Under the pieces are notes generated by a model. It was not told the origin of the DNA and made no database searches. It saw only the letters and a program-made list of their open reading frames with translations. From Anaerolineae bacterium (GTDB taxonomy: Bacteria; Chloroflexota; Anaerolineae; Aggregatilineales; UBA2796): 64,000 bases of DNA. Location of the stretch: assembly GCA_019637615.1 (NCBI GenBank), contig JAHBVJ010000036.1, positions 1 through 64,000 on the forward strand. Direction: 5' to 3'. Every line of letters begins with the position of its first letter. The first letter of the stretch is position 1. Of the stretch, positions 9,460 through 18,215 are shown in pieces. The position numbers and the translations under genes were made by a program.

Positions 9460-10908
9460 CTAAATCGCCTTTTTATCGCGCAGATCAGCGATGAAGTGCG
9501 CGACGATTTCACCGACGCGCTCGGCACCCGCGTCGGTGAAATGGACGCTGTCGTAAAACATCTCGCGGTTGTGCGGAATCTGCGCGGCGAGGTCAAGGCA
9601 TGGAATCCCGCGCGCCTCGCAAATCGCCAGCGTTTCCTGATTGTAGATCGCCAGCATTTTCCAGTACGTCGCGCCGGAAAAATACAAATTGGCGGGTTTC
9701 GCCCAACTGATCGTTGCTTCGGTGGCTGCCCAATAGGGTGTGTCATCGAATAGGGAGGGCTGCGTCAGCAAGACGATCCGCGTGCCCATCTCCTGCGCCA
9801 GATCGATCAGCCGGTTGAGGTTCTGGCGATATTCGGGCAACTGCGGGAGGCCGTCACGGTCAGCGGGCGCTAAAGCCGCGCGGCTGGCATCCATCGGGAT
9901 CGGGGTAATGGCGGCGAAGGTCGCGTTCACCGGCACGGCACCGCCTAACGTCACTTCGAAGAAGTTCCACGCCATACGTCCGATCTGTGTCTCTTGCAGT
10001 GGATCGCGCTGCTTGGTCGTCAAATCGAACGGGCTGCCATTCGCGCGGCGGTCTTCCACCAGCGACAGCGTAAGGTCGTTCGCGCCGACCAGCACGACCA
10101 CCAGATCGGGCTTCAAGTAGCGGATCACTTCGTCCATCACGCGGAGGTTGCCCCGGCTGGTGTGCCCGTCGATGCCCGCGTTATTCACCCAGATCGCGGC
10201 GTCGGTCGCTTGCAGCGAATTACCCATCGCGGCGGGGTAGGTCATCGTGTCATCTTGCGCCGCGCAGATGGTCGTGCTCCCGCCGACCGTGATGATGGTA
10301 TACCGATCCTCCCAGTGAACGGGCGGCTCCTCGCCACGGAAACCCCACGCATTGGTGCTAAAGATATTGTCGGTGGCCTTCACGCCGCTGATGTTGATAG
10401 TGCGGTTCTGGCGCAGGTGCGGATAGTACGGCAGATCGGAGCTAAAGCGCGGTTGTGGGATGACCGCCCGCAGCAGAAATTCGAGCGGGATCAACATCAC
10501 CACGACGACTACTGCCGCGATGCCGATCCGCACCAGTAGAGCGCGGCTGCGGCTGATCATCAGCACGATGCTCGCCAAGCTGCCGCCTACCACGAAGATC
10601 AGCGCGTAGGTGTTCACCAACGAGGTCGCGTTGAGCGCCAGCAGAAGGCCGGTCGTGACCAGCATCGCTACGCCTGTCCGCAGCAGCCTAGCGCGCAAAC
10701 TGGCAGTCGGCTGATAGGCGCGTGCTGCCAACAGCCCCACCAGATGAACCGCCAGCGCCAGCAAAGTCACTTTGTTGGGCGAAAGCAAGCTCGCGCCGCG
10801 CCGCCAATAAATATCAAGCCATAAATAGGGAAAAATGGCGATCTGATAGGCGACGAACAGAAAAATGGCATCCAAAACGGCAGATTTCAGAAAGCTAGGC
10901 ACGCGCAT
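9460..10908 (-). CDS. Membrane-anchored SGNH/GDSL hydrolase
   Basis: A 482-residue protein with about five N-terminal membrane helices (roughly residues 8-165) and a C-terminal SGNH hydrolase domain outside the membrane. Block I is TVGGSTTICA (Ser nucleophile), block III is VLVGANDLTLS (Asn) and block V is YDSVHFTDAGAERVG (Asp-x-x-His). Such proteins deacetylate or esterify cell-surface sugars, or act on lipids. ATG 10908 is chosen because AGGAG precedes it by seven bases; the frame can be extended five codons to a GTG. It is divergent from the glycosyltransferase pair, which suggests, but does not prove, a common role in surface polysaccharide. Confidence 0.85.
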   Translation of the reverse strand: MRVPSFLKSAVLDAIFLFVAYQIAIFPYLWLDIYWRRGASLLSPNKVTLLALAVHLVGLLAARAYQPTASLRARLLRTGVAMLVTTGLLLALNATSLVNTYALIFVVGGSLASIVLMISRSRALLVRIGIAAVVVVVMLIPLEFLLRAVIPQPRFSSDLPYYPHLRQNRTINISGVKATDNIFSTNAWGFRGEEPPVHWEDRYTIITVGGSTTICAAQDDTMTYPAAMGNSLQATDAAIWVNNAGIDGHTSRGNLRVMDEVIRYLKPDLVVVLVGANDLTLSLVEDRRANGSPFDLTTKQRDPLQETQIGRMAWNFFEVTLGGAVPVNATFAAITPIPMDASRAALAPADRDGLPQLPEYRQNLNRLIDLAQEMGTRIVLLTQPSLFDDTPYWAATEATISWAKPANLYFSGATYWKMLAIYNQETLAICEARGIPCLDLAAQIPHNREMFYDSVHFTDAGAERVGEIVAHFIADLRDKKAI

Positions 10909-10995
10909 GATCCGGCTCCTCACTGCCGGATGAGCTTATACGCAAGGCGCGTCAGGCGCAACGTCGTTCGCTCGTTACAGAAAACGTACACAAGC

Positions 10996-11025
10996 TTGTG
11001 ATCCCTTGTGATCCAGTTGTATATT
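10996..11025 (+). promoter_or_regulatory. Candidate promoter with tandem 9-bp repeats
   Basis: TTGTGA (10996-11001) and TATATT (11020-11025) are 18 bases apart. The -35 overlaps two direct copies of TTGTGATCC at 10996-11004 and 11006-11014, a ten-base period that could be an operator. It would drive the glycosyltransferase pair from about 65 bases before its start. Confidence 0.4.
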
Positions 11026-11089
11026 CACCACGCATCAAGATCAGGTACACTAACGCCTACTTTGTACATCATCAGCATACCTTGGACGC

Positions 11090-12139
11090 ATGAAGACAGC
11101 AGATAGTCCGGCTCTGTCCGTGATCATCCCGACCTATAATCGCCTCCCCTACCTCAAGGAAGCGTTGGCCTCGTTTCTGAACCAATTGACCTGTTCCTAC
11201 GAAGTCTTGATCATGGACGATGGCAGCACCGACGGCACGGCTGAGTACATAGCCGCCTTGCCGCCGCCCGTTCGCGCTTATATCAGCCCGCATCAGGGTG
11301 TGCAAGCCGCGCGTAATCTCGCCATGCAGCACGCACAGGGGCGCTATCTCAAATTCCTCGATGATGACGACGTGCTGGAACCTGCCGCCGTCGATGCGCA
11401 GGTTGATTACCTCGACCAGCATCCTGACATCGGCCTCGCCTATGCCGATTGGGGCTTCTTGGCGCGCACCGCACAGGGCATTGATCGGCGCTGGTTCTAC
11501 ACCATGCACCAGATCAGCGACCCTATCGCCTACCTGACGATGGATTGGTGGTGTCCGCCGTTTGTGTACCTGTTCCGGCGCACTTGCCTAGAAGGCTTGA
11601 CGTGGGATACTAGCTTCCGCGTGCTGACCGATTTCGTGTTCGTGGCGGAAGTCGCGCTGAACGGCACACAATTTGGCTATGTGCCCACCACGCCGTTGCC
11701 GTTAGGCTGGTATCGTGCCATCGTGCCGCGCTCGCAACGCCTGAGTACACGCGCGTCCAACGTCGAACGGGCGCAGCATGAAACCATCATCCTCAACCGC
11801 ATTCGGGATCGGCTGCGTCAGGCTAACGCCCTGACCGAACCGCGCATCGATGCCCTCGCGGCACGCTATTTCAAGATCGCGCGGCGCGTGTTCCCCGACG
11901 ATCAAGCGCTGTTCCGTCAATTGGTGCAAGAGTCATTGGCGCTCAAGCCCACCTTCAAGGCCGAAGGGCGGCGCTATCAGCAGATCATCCGCTGGTTTGG
12001 CTATGCGGCGGCGGAACGTGCTCGTCGGTTCAGTCTGCGCGTCCGTGCCCAACTCAAAACGCGGCGCGTGCAACCACCAATCACAACCGATATAATCCAG
12101 ATCAAATCTGATGGCCCAACCGTTATCCCCAAATATTGA
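11090..12139 (+). CDS. Family 2 glycosyltransferase
   Basis: A 349-residue GT-A fold, family 2 glycosyltransferase. The N-terminal nucleotide-sugar fold is intact: SVIIPTYNRLPYLKEAL (about 10-26), MDDGSTDGT (42-50) and the metal-binding KFLDDDDVLEP (88-98). A region of about 150 residues after the catalytic domain is Arg-rich and has no membrane helix, so the enzyme is cytoplasmic or peripheral. It overlaps the next glycosyltransferase gene by 29 bases, so the two are co-translated. Sugar and acceptor are unknown. Confidence 0.9.
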   Translation: MKTADSPALSVIIPTYNRLPYLKEALASFLNQLTCSYEVLIMDDGSTDGTAEYIAALPPPVRAYISPHQGVQAARNLAMQHAQGRYLKFLDDDDVLEPAAVDAQVDYLDQHPDIGLAYADWGFLARTAQGIDRRWFYTMHQISDPIAYLTMDWWCPPFVYLFRRTCLEGLTWDTSFRVLTDFVFVAEVALNGTQFGYVPTTPLPLGWYRAIVPRSQRLSTRASNVERAQHETIILNRIRDRLRQANALTEPRIDALAARYFKIARRVFPDDQALFRQLVQESLALKPTFKAEGRRYQQIIRWFGYAAAERARRFSLRVRAQLKTRRVQPPITTDIIQIKSDGPTVIPKY

Positions 12140-13100
12140 CGTGCCCGCCACCGTGACGGTGGTCATCTGCACGCACAACCGCTGTGAATATCTGACCGAA
12201 ACCTTGGACGCACTGAACGCGCAGCACTGCCCCGATTTCAGCTTCACCGTCTTGGTTGTGGATAACGGTTCGACGGATGATACACGCCAGCGCGTCACAG
12301 ACTTCCAAACACGGCTGCGCGTTCCCCTCGATTACGTCTACGAGGCGCGCCTTGGCCTATCCATCGCCCGCAACGTCGCCATTGATCGGGTTACCACGCC
12401 CTATATCGCCTTTCTAGATGACGACAGCCCGCCCTCGCCGCGGTGGTTAGTCCACCTGTTAGCCCCCTTCACCAGCCTCGAACCACGTCCCGGCGCGGTG
12501 GGCGGACGCGTGCTCTTGCGCTGGTCGGATCAGCAGCCCGCGTGGCTGCCGGATGAACTGCTCGGCGTTTACAGTCAGCTCGATTACGGCGAAACACCGC
12601 AAATTGTGCGCATGGTCAACGGCTGCAACGTCGCCTTCCCCACCGAGGTACTGCGCCACTATCGCTTTGATACGCGCTTGGGCGTGGTCGGCAAAGGCCA
12701 ACTTCCCGGTGAAGATGCGGAAATCCTCCAGCGGATGCGGGCGGATAAGCTCAGTGTCTATTATCAGCCCGCCGCCTTGGTGACTCACATTGTCGGGCGC
12801 TATCGCGAGAATCCCGACTACATCTGGCAGCGCTGCCACGGCATCGGACGGCAGCAAGCCCTGTTAGCGGTGCTGCCTCGCTGGCCCGGTCGTCGTGGCA
12901 TTATGCGCTTGATGCTGCAAGACTGCTGGTTCCGGCGGCATTGGTGGAAGCGGTTGCTGGTCGGCACACTTTCCGGCAAACTGCTGCGTGATGTGCAAGA
13001 ACGCACATGGGCACGCAGCGCGCTGATCCGCTTCTACGAATTTCAACGCCAAATGGCCGTGTTTTTCCTCGGCGGCTCGGCCTCCCTGCCCTCCCAATAG
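12111..13100 (+). CDS. Family 2 glycosyltransferase
   Basis: A 329-residue GT2 enzyme: VTVVICTHNRCEYLTETL (about 15-32), LVVDNGSTDDT (48-58) and the DXD-type AFLDDDSPPSPRW (100-112). The acceptor-side motif GEDAEILQRM is typical of GT2 members that build cell-surface glycans. The C-terminal 60 residues are basic and amphipathic, which suggests membrane association. Its start lies inside the end of the upstream glycosyltransferase gene in another frame, indicating translational coupling. The two proteins share the family fold but are not recent duplicates by eye. Confidence 0.9.
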   Translation: MAQPLSPNIDVPATVTVVICTHNRCEYLTETLDALNAQHCPDFSFTVLVVDNGSTDDTRQRVTDFQTRLRVPLDYVYEARLGLSIARNVAIDRVTTPYIAFLDDDSPPSPRWLVHLLAPFTSLEPRPGAVGGRVLLRWSDQQPAWLPDELLGVYSQLDYGETPQIVRMVNGCNVAFPTEVLRHYRFDTRLGVVGKGQLPGEDAEILQRMRADKLSVYYQPAALVTHIVGRYRENPDYIWQRCHGIGRQQALLAVLPRWPGRRGIMRLMLQDCWFRRHWWKRLLVGTLSGKLLRDVQERTWARSALIRFYEFQRQMAVFFLGGSASLPSQ

Positions 13101-13235
13101 TCACTGCTGTCTGCTTTATCGAGAGCGAATCCTTGCAGCCGATTGTGAGATAATCTACAATCATGGCACATTGAACCAGAGTCAAGATCACCAAACTTTC
13201 CAGCTCGCTGGAACCCACTGTCAGGAGATAGAGCC

Positions 13236-13679
13236 GTGCGGCAACTAGTATTTGTGTTGTTTATCGCCGTGTTGCTGATTGCGGGAGGGATGCTGATGAA
13301 TTCCCTCAGCCAACAAACAGCCACCAATTCGCCCGGCTTCGGGATCAAATCCCAGACCTATAATCCGGAAGCCAATCCAGCCGCCGTCACCACCAATAAG
13401 GCCGCTATTTTCATTATATTTGCTGGAGTGCTCGTCGGCAGCTTGGGCGGCGCGGCGACGCTGCTCACCGCCGCCATGTGGCTGTTCAACCGCCAGATCG
13501 TCGTCGCCCACCAGACGCCTAATCAAGGCTTCTCATGGTCGCTCGATCCCGCCAAGAAGAACAGTTTCGGCGCGGTCTTAGCCACCAATACGGGTATCGT
13601 GATTGGCGTGATCATCGTCGTCATCATTGTGTTAGCGGTGGGTGTTGCCATCGCGTCCGGCGCGTTCACGCCCCACTAA
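13236..13679 (+). CDS. Small three-helix membrane protein
   Basis: A 147-residue protein with three hydrophobic segments: 4-21 (LVFVLFIAVLLIAGG), about 57-85 (AIFIIFAGVLVGSLGGAATLLTAAMWLF) and about 119-140 (GIVIGVIIVVIIVLAVGVAI). The start is GTG with CAGGAGA upstream. It ends 36 bases before ctaA and is probably co-transcribed with it, so a role in oxidase assembly is possible but there is no domain evidence. Not recognised. Confidence 0.7.
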   Translation: MRQLVFVLFIAVLLIAGGMLMNSLSQQTATNSPGFGIKSQTYNPEANPAAVTTNKAAIFIIFAGVLVGSLGGAATLLTAAMWLFNRQIVVAHQTPNQGFSWSLDPAKKNSFGAVLATNTGIVIGVIIVVIIVLAVGVAIASGAFTPH

Positions 13680-13715
13680 TCTTGTGCTGAACGCCGTTGA
13701 ATCGAGGATCGGCTG

Positions 13716-14696
13716 ATGTCCCCAGATACAAGTTTGATTCGCCAGCGGTTCATGCGCCTCGTGGGGATCGCTGCGCTGATGACATTTTTGTTGATTACCA
13801 TCGGGGCGATCACGCGCGTCACCAAGTCCGGCATGGGCTGCGGGACGTATTGGCCTGACTGCAACGGGCGCATCATCCCCACCTTTGAGACGACCGAAGA
13901 AGTCATCGAGATGGTGCATCGCTTTTTTGCGCTGCTGGTAGGGTTCTATGCAGTGTTCGCGGTGGTGCGCGCATGGCAGCATTACCGTCATCAGCCGCGC
14001 GTGTTGGTGCCTACCGTGGCGGGGCTGGTCTTGTACTTCGTCCAGAGCGGTCTCGGCGCGATCACCGTCAAGATGAGCAATCAGTGGTTGAGCGTACTGC
14101 TGCATCTCGGCAACTCGATGTTTTTGCTGTCCTGCTTCCTGATCGCGTGGGCAGCGGCACGCTGGGGCGACGAGATCGACCGCACCAAAGAGTCGCTCAC
14201 GGTGCGTTTGCCAGCCATCGAATTGTATCTGACGCTGATCCTGACTTTCCTCGTGGCGATGGTCGGCGCGGCGGTAGCGGGCAACATCGCTACCAAAGCC
14301 TGTGTCGGCTGGCCGCTGTGCAACGGCGAGTTGTGGCCTTCTCAGCAAGGGCCGCTGCAAGTGCTGAACATGACTCACCGCCTTGTCGTGGGCGGCTTGG
14401 GTCTCTTATTGCTGATGATCTTGCTGCAAATTTGGGGTAGTAACAATCGGTTGCTGCGTCAACCCATTCTGGCGGCTTTTGTGATCTATCTTCTGCAAGC
14501 GGCTGTGGGCGCGTTCGTCGTGCTTATTGATAATCGTGATGTACTCACCGCTGTCCGCGCCTTGCATGTTACTTTCGCTGCCGCCACATGGTCGGCCCTA
14601 GTTGTAGCGAGTTCAATTTCATGGCTTCAACAATCATCCGCACAAGCGACCGTCAACCAACCCGTAACGGCGCTCTCCGAGACTACGTCCAGCTAA
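13716..14696 (+). CDS. ctaA: Heme A synthase (COX15/CtaA family)
   Basis: Integral membrane enzyme that oxidises the C8 methyl of heme O to a formyl group to make heme A for aa3-type cytochrome oxidases. The 326 residues form about eight helices. Heme-ligand histidines are visible in EMVHRFFALLVG, LHLGNSMFLL, NMTHRLVVGG and ALHVTFAAATW, the duplicated four-helix pattern of CtaA. A Cys pair occurs in both halves (MGCGTYWPDC and TKACVGWPLC), as in the disulfide-bearing loops of the Bacillus-type family. It is followed by the heme O synthase gene, which overlaps its 3' end. Confidence 0.95.
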   Translation: MSPDTSLIRQRFMRLVGIAALMTFLLITIGAITRVTKSGMGCGTYWPDCNGRIIPTFETTEEVIEMVHRFFALLVGFYAVFAVVRAWQHYRHQPRVLVPTVAGLVLYFVQSGLGAITVKMSNQWLSVLLHLGNSMFLLSCFLIAWAAARWGDEIDRTKESLTVRLPAIELYLTLILTFLVAMVGAAVAGNIATKACVGWPLCNGELWPSQQGPLQVLNMTHRLVVGGLGLLLLMILLQIWGSNNRLLRQPILAAFVIYLLQAAVGAFVVLIDNRDVLTAVRALHVTFAAATWSALVVASSISWLQQSSAQATVNQPVTALSETTSS

Positions 14697-15541
14697 CCAA
14701 ACCCAAGATCGTCACCCTGCTCGTCTTCACCACTGTCACCGCGATGGTGGTCGCCGCGCAGGGGGAGCCGATGCCCACCCTCAAGCTGATCGCCACCATC
14801 ATCGGTGGCGCGTTAGCGGCGGGTGGTGCCAGCGCCTTGAACCAGTGGTATGACCGCGATATGGACGCCCTGATGGCGCGCACGCGTCACCGCCCGATTC
14901 CGGCGGGGCGCATTCGTCCGCGCAACGCGTTCTTGTTCGGGTTGGGGCTGCTGGCGTGGTCAGCCTTCATCTTGTTGGCCTTCGTCAATCCGCTGACGAC
15001 GGGGCTGGCGATGTTCGGCGCGTTTTACTACGTGGTTGGCTACACCATGCTGCTCAAGCGCAACACCGTGCTCAATATCCTGATCGGCGGTGGCGCGGGC
15101 GCGTTTCCGGTGCTCGTCGGGTGGGCAGCCATCGCCAACGTGATCGCGCCGCAAGCGCTGTTGTTGTTCGCCATCGTCTTCTTCTGGACGCCGCCGCATA
15201 GTTGGGCGCTGGCCTTGCTGGTCAACAAGGACTATACGCACGCCAATGTGCCGATGTATCCCGTCGCGCATGGGGAGCAAGCCGCCCGCATCCAGATTTT
15301 GCTGTACAGCATCCAACTGGTCGTGCTCTCGATCCTGCCCATCCCGTTCCGCATGTCCGGCGGCTTCTATCTGATTACCGCTCTTGCACTCGATTCCGGC
15401 TTGATCATCGCCGCCATCCGGCTGCTGCAAGACCCCAGTGGCGCGCAAGCCCGCAGCACCTACAAATACACGACCCTGTATTTAACGCTGCTGTTTTTGG
15501 TCATGATCATCGATCAATATGTGCGCTTGCCGATCCGTTAG
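14621..15541 (+). CDS. ctaB: Protoheme IX farnesyltransferase (heme O synthase)
   Basis: UbiA-family prenyltransferase that adds a farnesyl group to heme B, giving heme O, the substrate of CtaA. At 306 residues with about nine helices it has the normal size. The two Asp-rich prenyl-diphosphate sites are NQWYDRDMDALMARTRHRPI and the second motif region DYTHANVPMYPV. ATG 14621 (MASTIIRTSD) is taken as the start; ATG 14588 in the same frame adds 11 residues. Either start overlaps the end of ctaA, implying translational coupling. The oxidase subunits themselves are not in this window. Confidence 0.95.
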   Translation: MASTIIRTSDRQPTRNGALRDYVQLTKPKIVTLLVFTTVTAMVVAAQGEPMPTLKLIATIIGGALAAGGASALNQWYDRDMDALMARTRHRPIPAGRIRPRNAFLFGLGLLAWSAFILLAFVNPLTTGLAMFGAFYYVVGYTMLLKRNTVLNILIGGGAGAFPVLVGWAAIANVIAPQALLLFAIVFFWTPPHSWALALLVNKDYTHANVPMYPVAHGEQAARIQILLYSIQLVVLSILPIPFRMSGGFYLITALALDSGLIIAAIRLLQDPSGAQARSTYKYTTLYLTLLFLVMIIDQYVRLPIR

Positions 15542-15570
15542 TCCTTCGCCTCTAGCACTGCGTCTAGCCC

Positions 15571-15598
15571 GTAGAGACGTGATTTTGCACGTCTCTAC
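15571..15598. repeat. Eleven-base-pair palindrome between ctaB and cytochrome c
   Basis: GTAGAGACGTG and its exact complement CACGTCTCTAC flank the six-base loop ATTTTG. It lacks a T tail and lies between two same-strand genes. The form resembles the small dispersed palindromes that cyanobacteria and Chloroflexota carry in many copies; this is the only copy in the window. Confidence 0.6.
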
Positions 15599-15628
15599 CG
15601 ACCTCTATTCTCACAGATCGAGTATCCC

Positions 15629-16087
15629 ATGAACTTTCCGCGTTCGACGGGCATCGTCATCCTGTTTGCCCTTTTCATCGTACTGCTATCCGTGTTTGGT
15701 TCGTTTAGCGCGCTGGTCAATATCCCTAGCTTGCAATTGACGCGTACACCGCACGCCTCGCAAGGCACGCCCACCTTCACCGTCGGCATTGTGGAGGTCG
15801 TGCAGCACGCCAATCCGCAGCACGGAGAGCAGCTATTCAATACGGTGGGCTGCGCGGGCTGCCATCTGCAAGATAACGGCGCTGGCCCCAACATGAACGG
15901 GATCAGCGGACGTGCTGCCACCCGTCGCGAGGGCTACAACGCCGAATCCTATCTCTACGAATCGATCACCAGCCCGAATGCCTTCGTGGTGAACGAATAT
16001 CAGGCGGGCGTGATGCCGCAGAACTTCGCCTCGGTGCTCTCGCAGCAGGACGTCTACGACATCATCGCCTACTTGCTGACGAAATGA
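15629..16087 (+). CDS. Membrane-anchored monoheme cytochrome c
   Basis: A 152-residue protein with an N-terminal membrane anchor (about 8-30) and a class I cytochrome c domain outside the membrane. The heme-binding CAGCH is at residues 75-79 and the likely sixth-ligand Met is Met129 in AGVMPQNF. The C-terminal helix DVYDIIAYLL is typical. It lies 88 bases after ctaB, so it probably donates electrons to the terminal oxidase that uses heme A, or is an orphan oxidase subunit II-type cytochrome domain. Confidence 0.88.
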   Translation: MNFPRSTGIVILFALFIVLLSVFGSFSALVNIPSLQLTRTPHASQGTPTFTVGIVEVVQHANPQHGEQLFNTVGCAGCHLQDNGAGPNMNGISGRAATRREGYNAESYLYESITSPNAFVVNEYQAGVMPQNFASVLSQQDVYDIIAYLLTK

Positions 16088-16154
16088 TCTTGTTAACCTG
16101 AATTACCGGAAATGCGCTTATCCTGAATAGAATGACCGACGAAAGGATAGGCGC

Positions 16155-16883
16155 ATGACAGCTACTTCGCACCCCGCTCCCACTCCTCAACGTACAATCA
16201 AGCCATTCACGGTTGGTATCATTGTCCTTGCCTTATCTGCCCCGTTGATCACAGCGTTTCTTGATGGCTATTTCGACCGCTGGTTTGACTACAATGGCTC
16301 AGTGCTGGCAGGGTTGACCAGCTTCTGGTTGATCGTCGCGCTGGTGGTCTGGTTATCACGCCTCGACACACCGCCCGCAGCCTCGGATGCCCGCCGTTCG
16401 TGGTGGCAAACGTTCAACTTCAAGCGTCCCAAGCTCCGAGAATCACTCATCGTGCTGATCATTGCCTTCGTCACGTTGGGCTTGGCGAATGTGGCATTCG
16501 TGATCCTCGCCCGCACGGTGCTGCCAACGGAGATCAAAGTTTCCCGCGCCGTGTCGTTGCCCTTGCCGCTCGTGATTCTGGCTTTTTTGACTGGCGCAAT
16601 TGCGGAAGAAATCTTATATCGTGGCTATGCGCTGGAACGCTTACACGCCATGACAGGCAATTGGTGGCTTTCGGGCATCGTCACCGGGGCGATCTTTGCC
16701 GGTTTTCATTTCCCTGCCTACCCGCTGGCGCATATCTTTGGCTACATCTTACCTTCTACCATCGTGTTGACGCTGATATATATCTGGAAGCGCAATCTCA
16801 CTTACACCGTCATGTTTCATGCTGTGCTCAATTTGCCTATCCTACTGGGCGCTTTGCTGCTTCCTTTACTGTCACCGAAATAA
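16155..16883 (+). CDS. CPBP-family intramembrane metalloprotease
   Basis: A 242-residue polytopic membrane protein of the CPBP (CAAX protease and bacteriocin-processing, Rce1-like) family. Motif 1 is EEILYRGYALERL (Glu151-Glu152 and Arg156), motif 2 is AIFAGFHFPAYP (His185) and motif 3 is MFHAVLNL (His about 220). These make up the intramembrane metal site. About seven helices are visible. AAAGGATAG precedes the ATG. Substrate unknown; members range from prenyl-protein proteases to immunity proteins. Confidence 0.87.
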   Translation: MTATSHPAPTPQRTIKPFTVGIIVLALSAPLITAFLDGYFDRWFDYNGSVLAGLTSFWLIVALVVWLSRLDTPPAASDARRSWWQTFNFKRPKLRESLIVLIIAFVTLGLANVAFVILARTVLPTEIKVSRAVSLPLPLVILAFLTGAIAEEILYRGYALERLHAMTGNWWLSGIVTGAIFAGFHFPAYPLAHIFGYILPSTIVLTLIYIWKRNLTYTVMFHAVLNLPILLGALLLPLLSPK

Positions 16884-17033
16884 CCACTGGTCGCCTATTT
16901 TCCGACACGCTTCAACGCGACAGAAAATCCGTTACATCTGTCGCGATGACTGCTGATGAACGGCGCATGTGCCCCGCAGCGCAAACGCGTAAGATAAGTC
17001 TGAAACAAGAAGTTATCAGACGCCGCGCTAATT

Positions 17034-17411
17034 ATGCACGAACTATCCGTGACAACCCATCTGCTCGATCTCGCCCTCGATCATGCTGGAACGGCGACCC
17101 GCATCACCGATCTGCACCTCGTGATCGGGCAGTTATCCTCGATCATCGATGACTCCGTGCAGACGTATTGGGAAATCATCAGCGAAAACACCATCGCTGC
17201 CGGATCAAAACTCCATTTTCGGCGTGTACCCGCTGAATTGCTGTGTGAACCATGTAATCTGCGTTTTCCGTTCAACATGGATGACTTCATGTGCCCGCAG
17301 TGCGGCAACCTCTCGGTGAAAATCGTCGCGGGCGAAGAATTCTACTTGGACTCAATTGAGATTGAGTGCGCCGAGCAGCAGCCGACCGAAGCAAAGAGAG
17401 AACAACCATGA
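17034..17411 (+). CDS. hypA: Hydrogenase nickel-insertion protein HypA
   Basis: A 125-residue nickel metallochaperone for [NiFe]-hydrogenase maturation. It has the invariant N-terminal MHEL (His2 binds nickel) and a zinc domain built from two CxxC pairs (LCEPCNLRF and CPQCGN). Its TGA overlaps the ATG of hypB (ATGA), which fits HypA and HypB delivering nickel together. The start lacks a good Shine-Dalgarno sequence but is fixed by the conserved N terminus. No hydrogenase structural gene or hypCDEF lies within the window. Confidence 0.93.
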   Translation: MHELSVTTHLLDLALDHAGTATRITDLHLVIGQLSSIIDDSVQTYWEIISENTIAAGSKLHFRRVPAELLCEPCNLRFPFNMDDFMCPQCGNLSVKIVAGEEFYLDSIEIECAEQQPTEAKREQP

Positions 17412-18082
17412 CCAAAACCATCCCCGTAGTAGAGAAGATTCTGAGCGCGAATGATCGCTTGGCGGCTGAGAACCTTGCCCGCTTAAATGCTGCCAATGTG
17501 TTCGCGCTGAACTTCATGGCGTCCCCCGGCGCGGGCAAAACCTCGCTGGTAGAACGTACCGTGCGCGGACTGGCGAGCAAATTCCGGTTGGCGGTCATCA
17601 ATGGCGATCTGGCGACCAGCATTGACGCCGAACGCGCCGAAGTAGCGGGCGCGTCGGTATCGATCCAGATCAACACGGGCGGCGACTGTCATCTAGACGC
17701 GATCATGCTGCAAGAGGCGCTCACCCACTTGGACTTGACCGCGATTGATCTGCTCATCGTGGAAAATGTCGGCAACCTGATCTGCCCCGCCAATTTCAGG
17801 CTTGGCGTGCATAACAACGTGCTAGTCGCCTCCATCCCCGAAGGCGCGGATAAACCCTACAAATATCCCGGCACCTATCGTGGCGTAGATACGCTGGTCA
17901 TCAACAAGATCGATCTGCTGCCCTATGTGCCGTTCGACATGGCCTATTTCCGGCGCGGCGTGGAACTCCTGAATCCCGGTGTTACCACCTTCCCGCTCTC
18001 CTGCGTAACAGGCGAAGGAGTCGATGCGTGGTTAGCATGGATTACAGCGCAGGTCGAGGCACGGCGTATTCCACAAGCGTGA
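17408..18082 (+). CDS. hypB: Hydrogenase nickel-insertion GTPase HypB
   Basis: A 224-residue SIMIBI-class GTPase that loads nickel into hydrogenase with HypA. The P-loop MASPGAGKTSL is at about 37-47, the metal-site CH in TGGDCHLDA, and the GTP specificity motif in VINKIDLLPY. It lacks the N-terminal His-rich or CCXXC metal-storage extension of some HypBs, so it is the minimal form. ATG 17408 overlaps the hypA stop codon. hypB is the last gene of this unit. Confidence 0.93.
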   Translation: MTKTIPVVEKILSANDRLAAENLARLNAANVFALNFMASPGAGKTSLVERTVRGLASKFRLAVINGDLATSIDAERAEVAGASVSIQINTGGDCHLDAIMLQEALTHLDLTAIDLLIVENVGNLICPANFRLGVHNNVLVASIPEGADKPYKYPGTYRGVDTLVINKIDLLPYVPFDMAYFRRGVELLNPGVTTFPLSCVTGEGVDAWLAWITAQVEARRIPQA

Positions 18083-18180
18083 ACCGCTGCGCTGGCTCGC
18101 CCTCAGCCCGTTCGATTTATCGGCGGGCAGTTTTTATCACTTTTTTACACTTTCCCGACAAAACCTTTACAACAAACCGC

Positions 18181-18208
18181 TTGACTTCCACGCATTTTCA
18201 GCTAGAAT
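18181..18208 (+). promoter_or_regulatory. Strong sigma70-like promoter without an assigned gene
   Basis: TTGACT (18181-18186) and TAGAAT (18203-18208) are 16 bases apart, within AT-rich sequence and followed by ATATAAG. The next plus-strand gene is more than 2 kb away, so this promoter may serve a small RNA or peptide. Confidence 0.5.
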
Positions 18209-18215
18209 ATATAAG

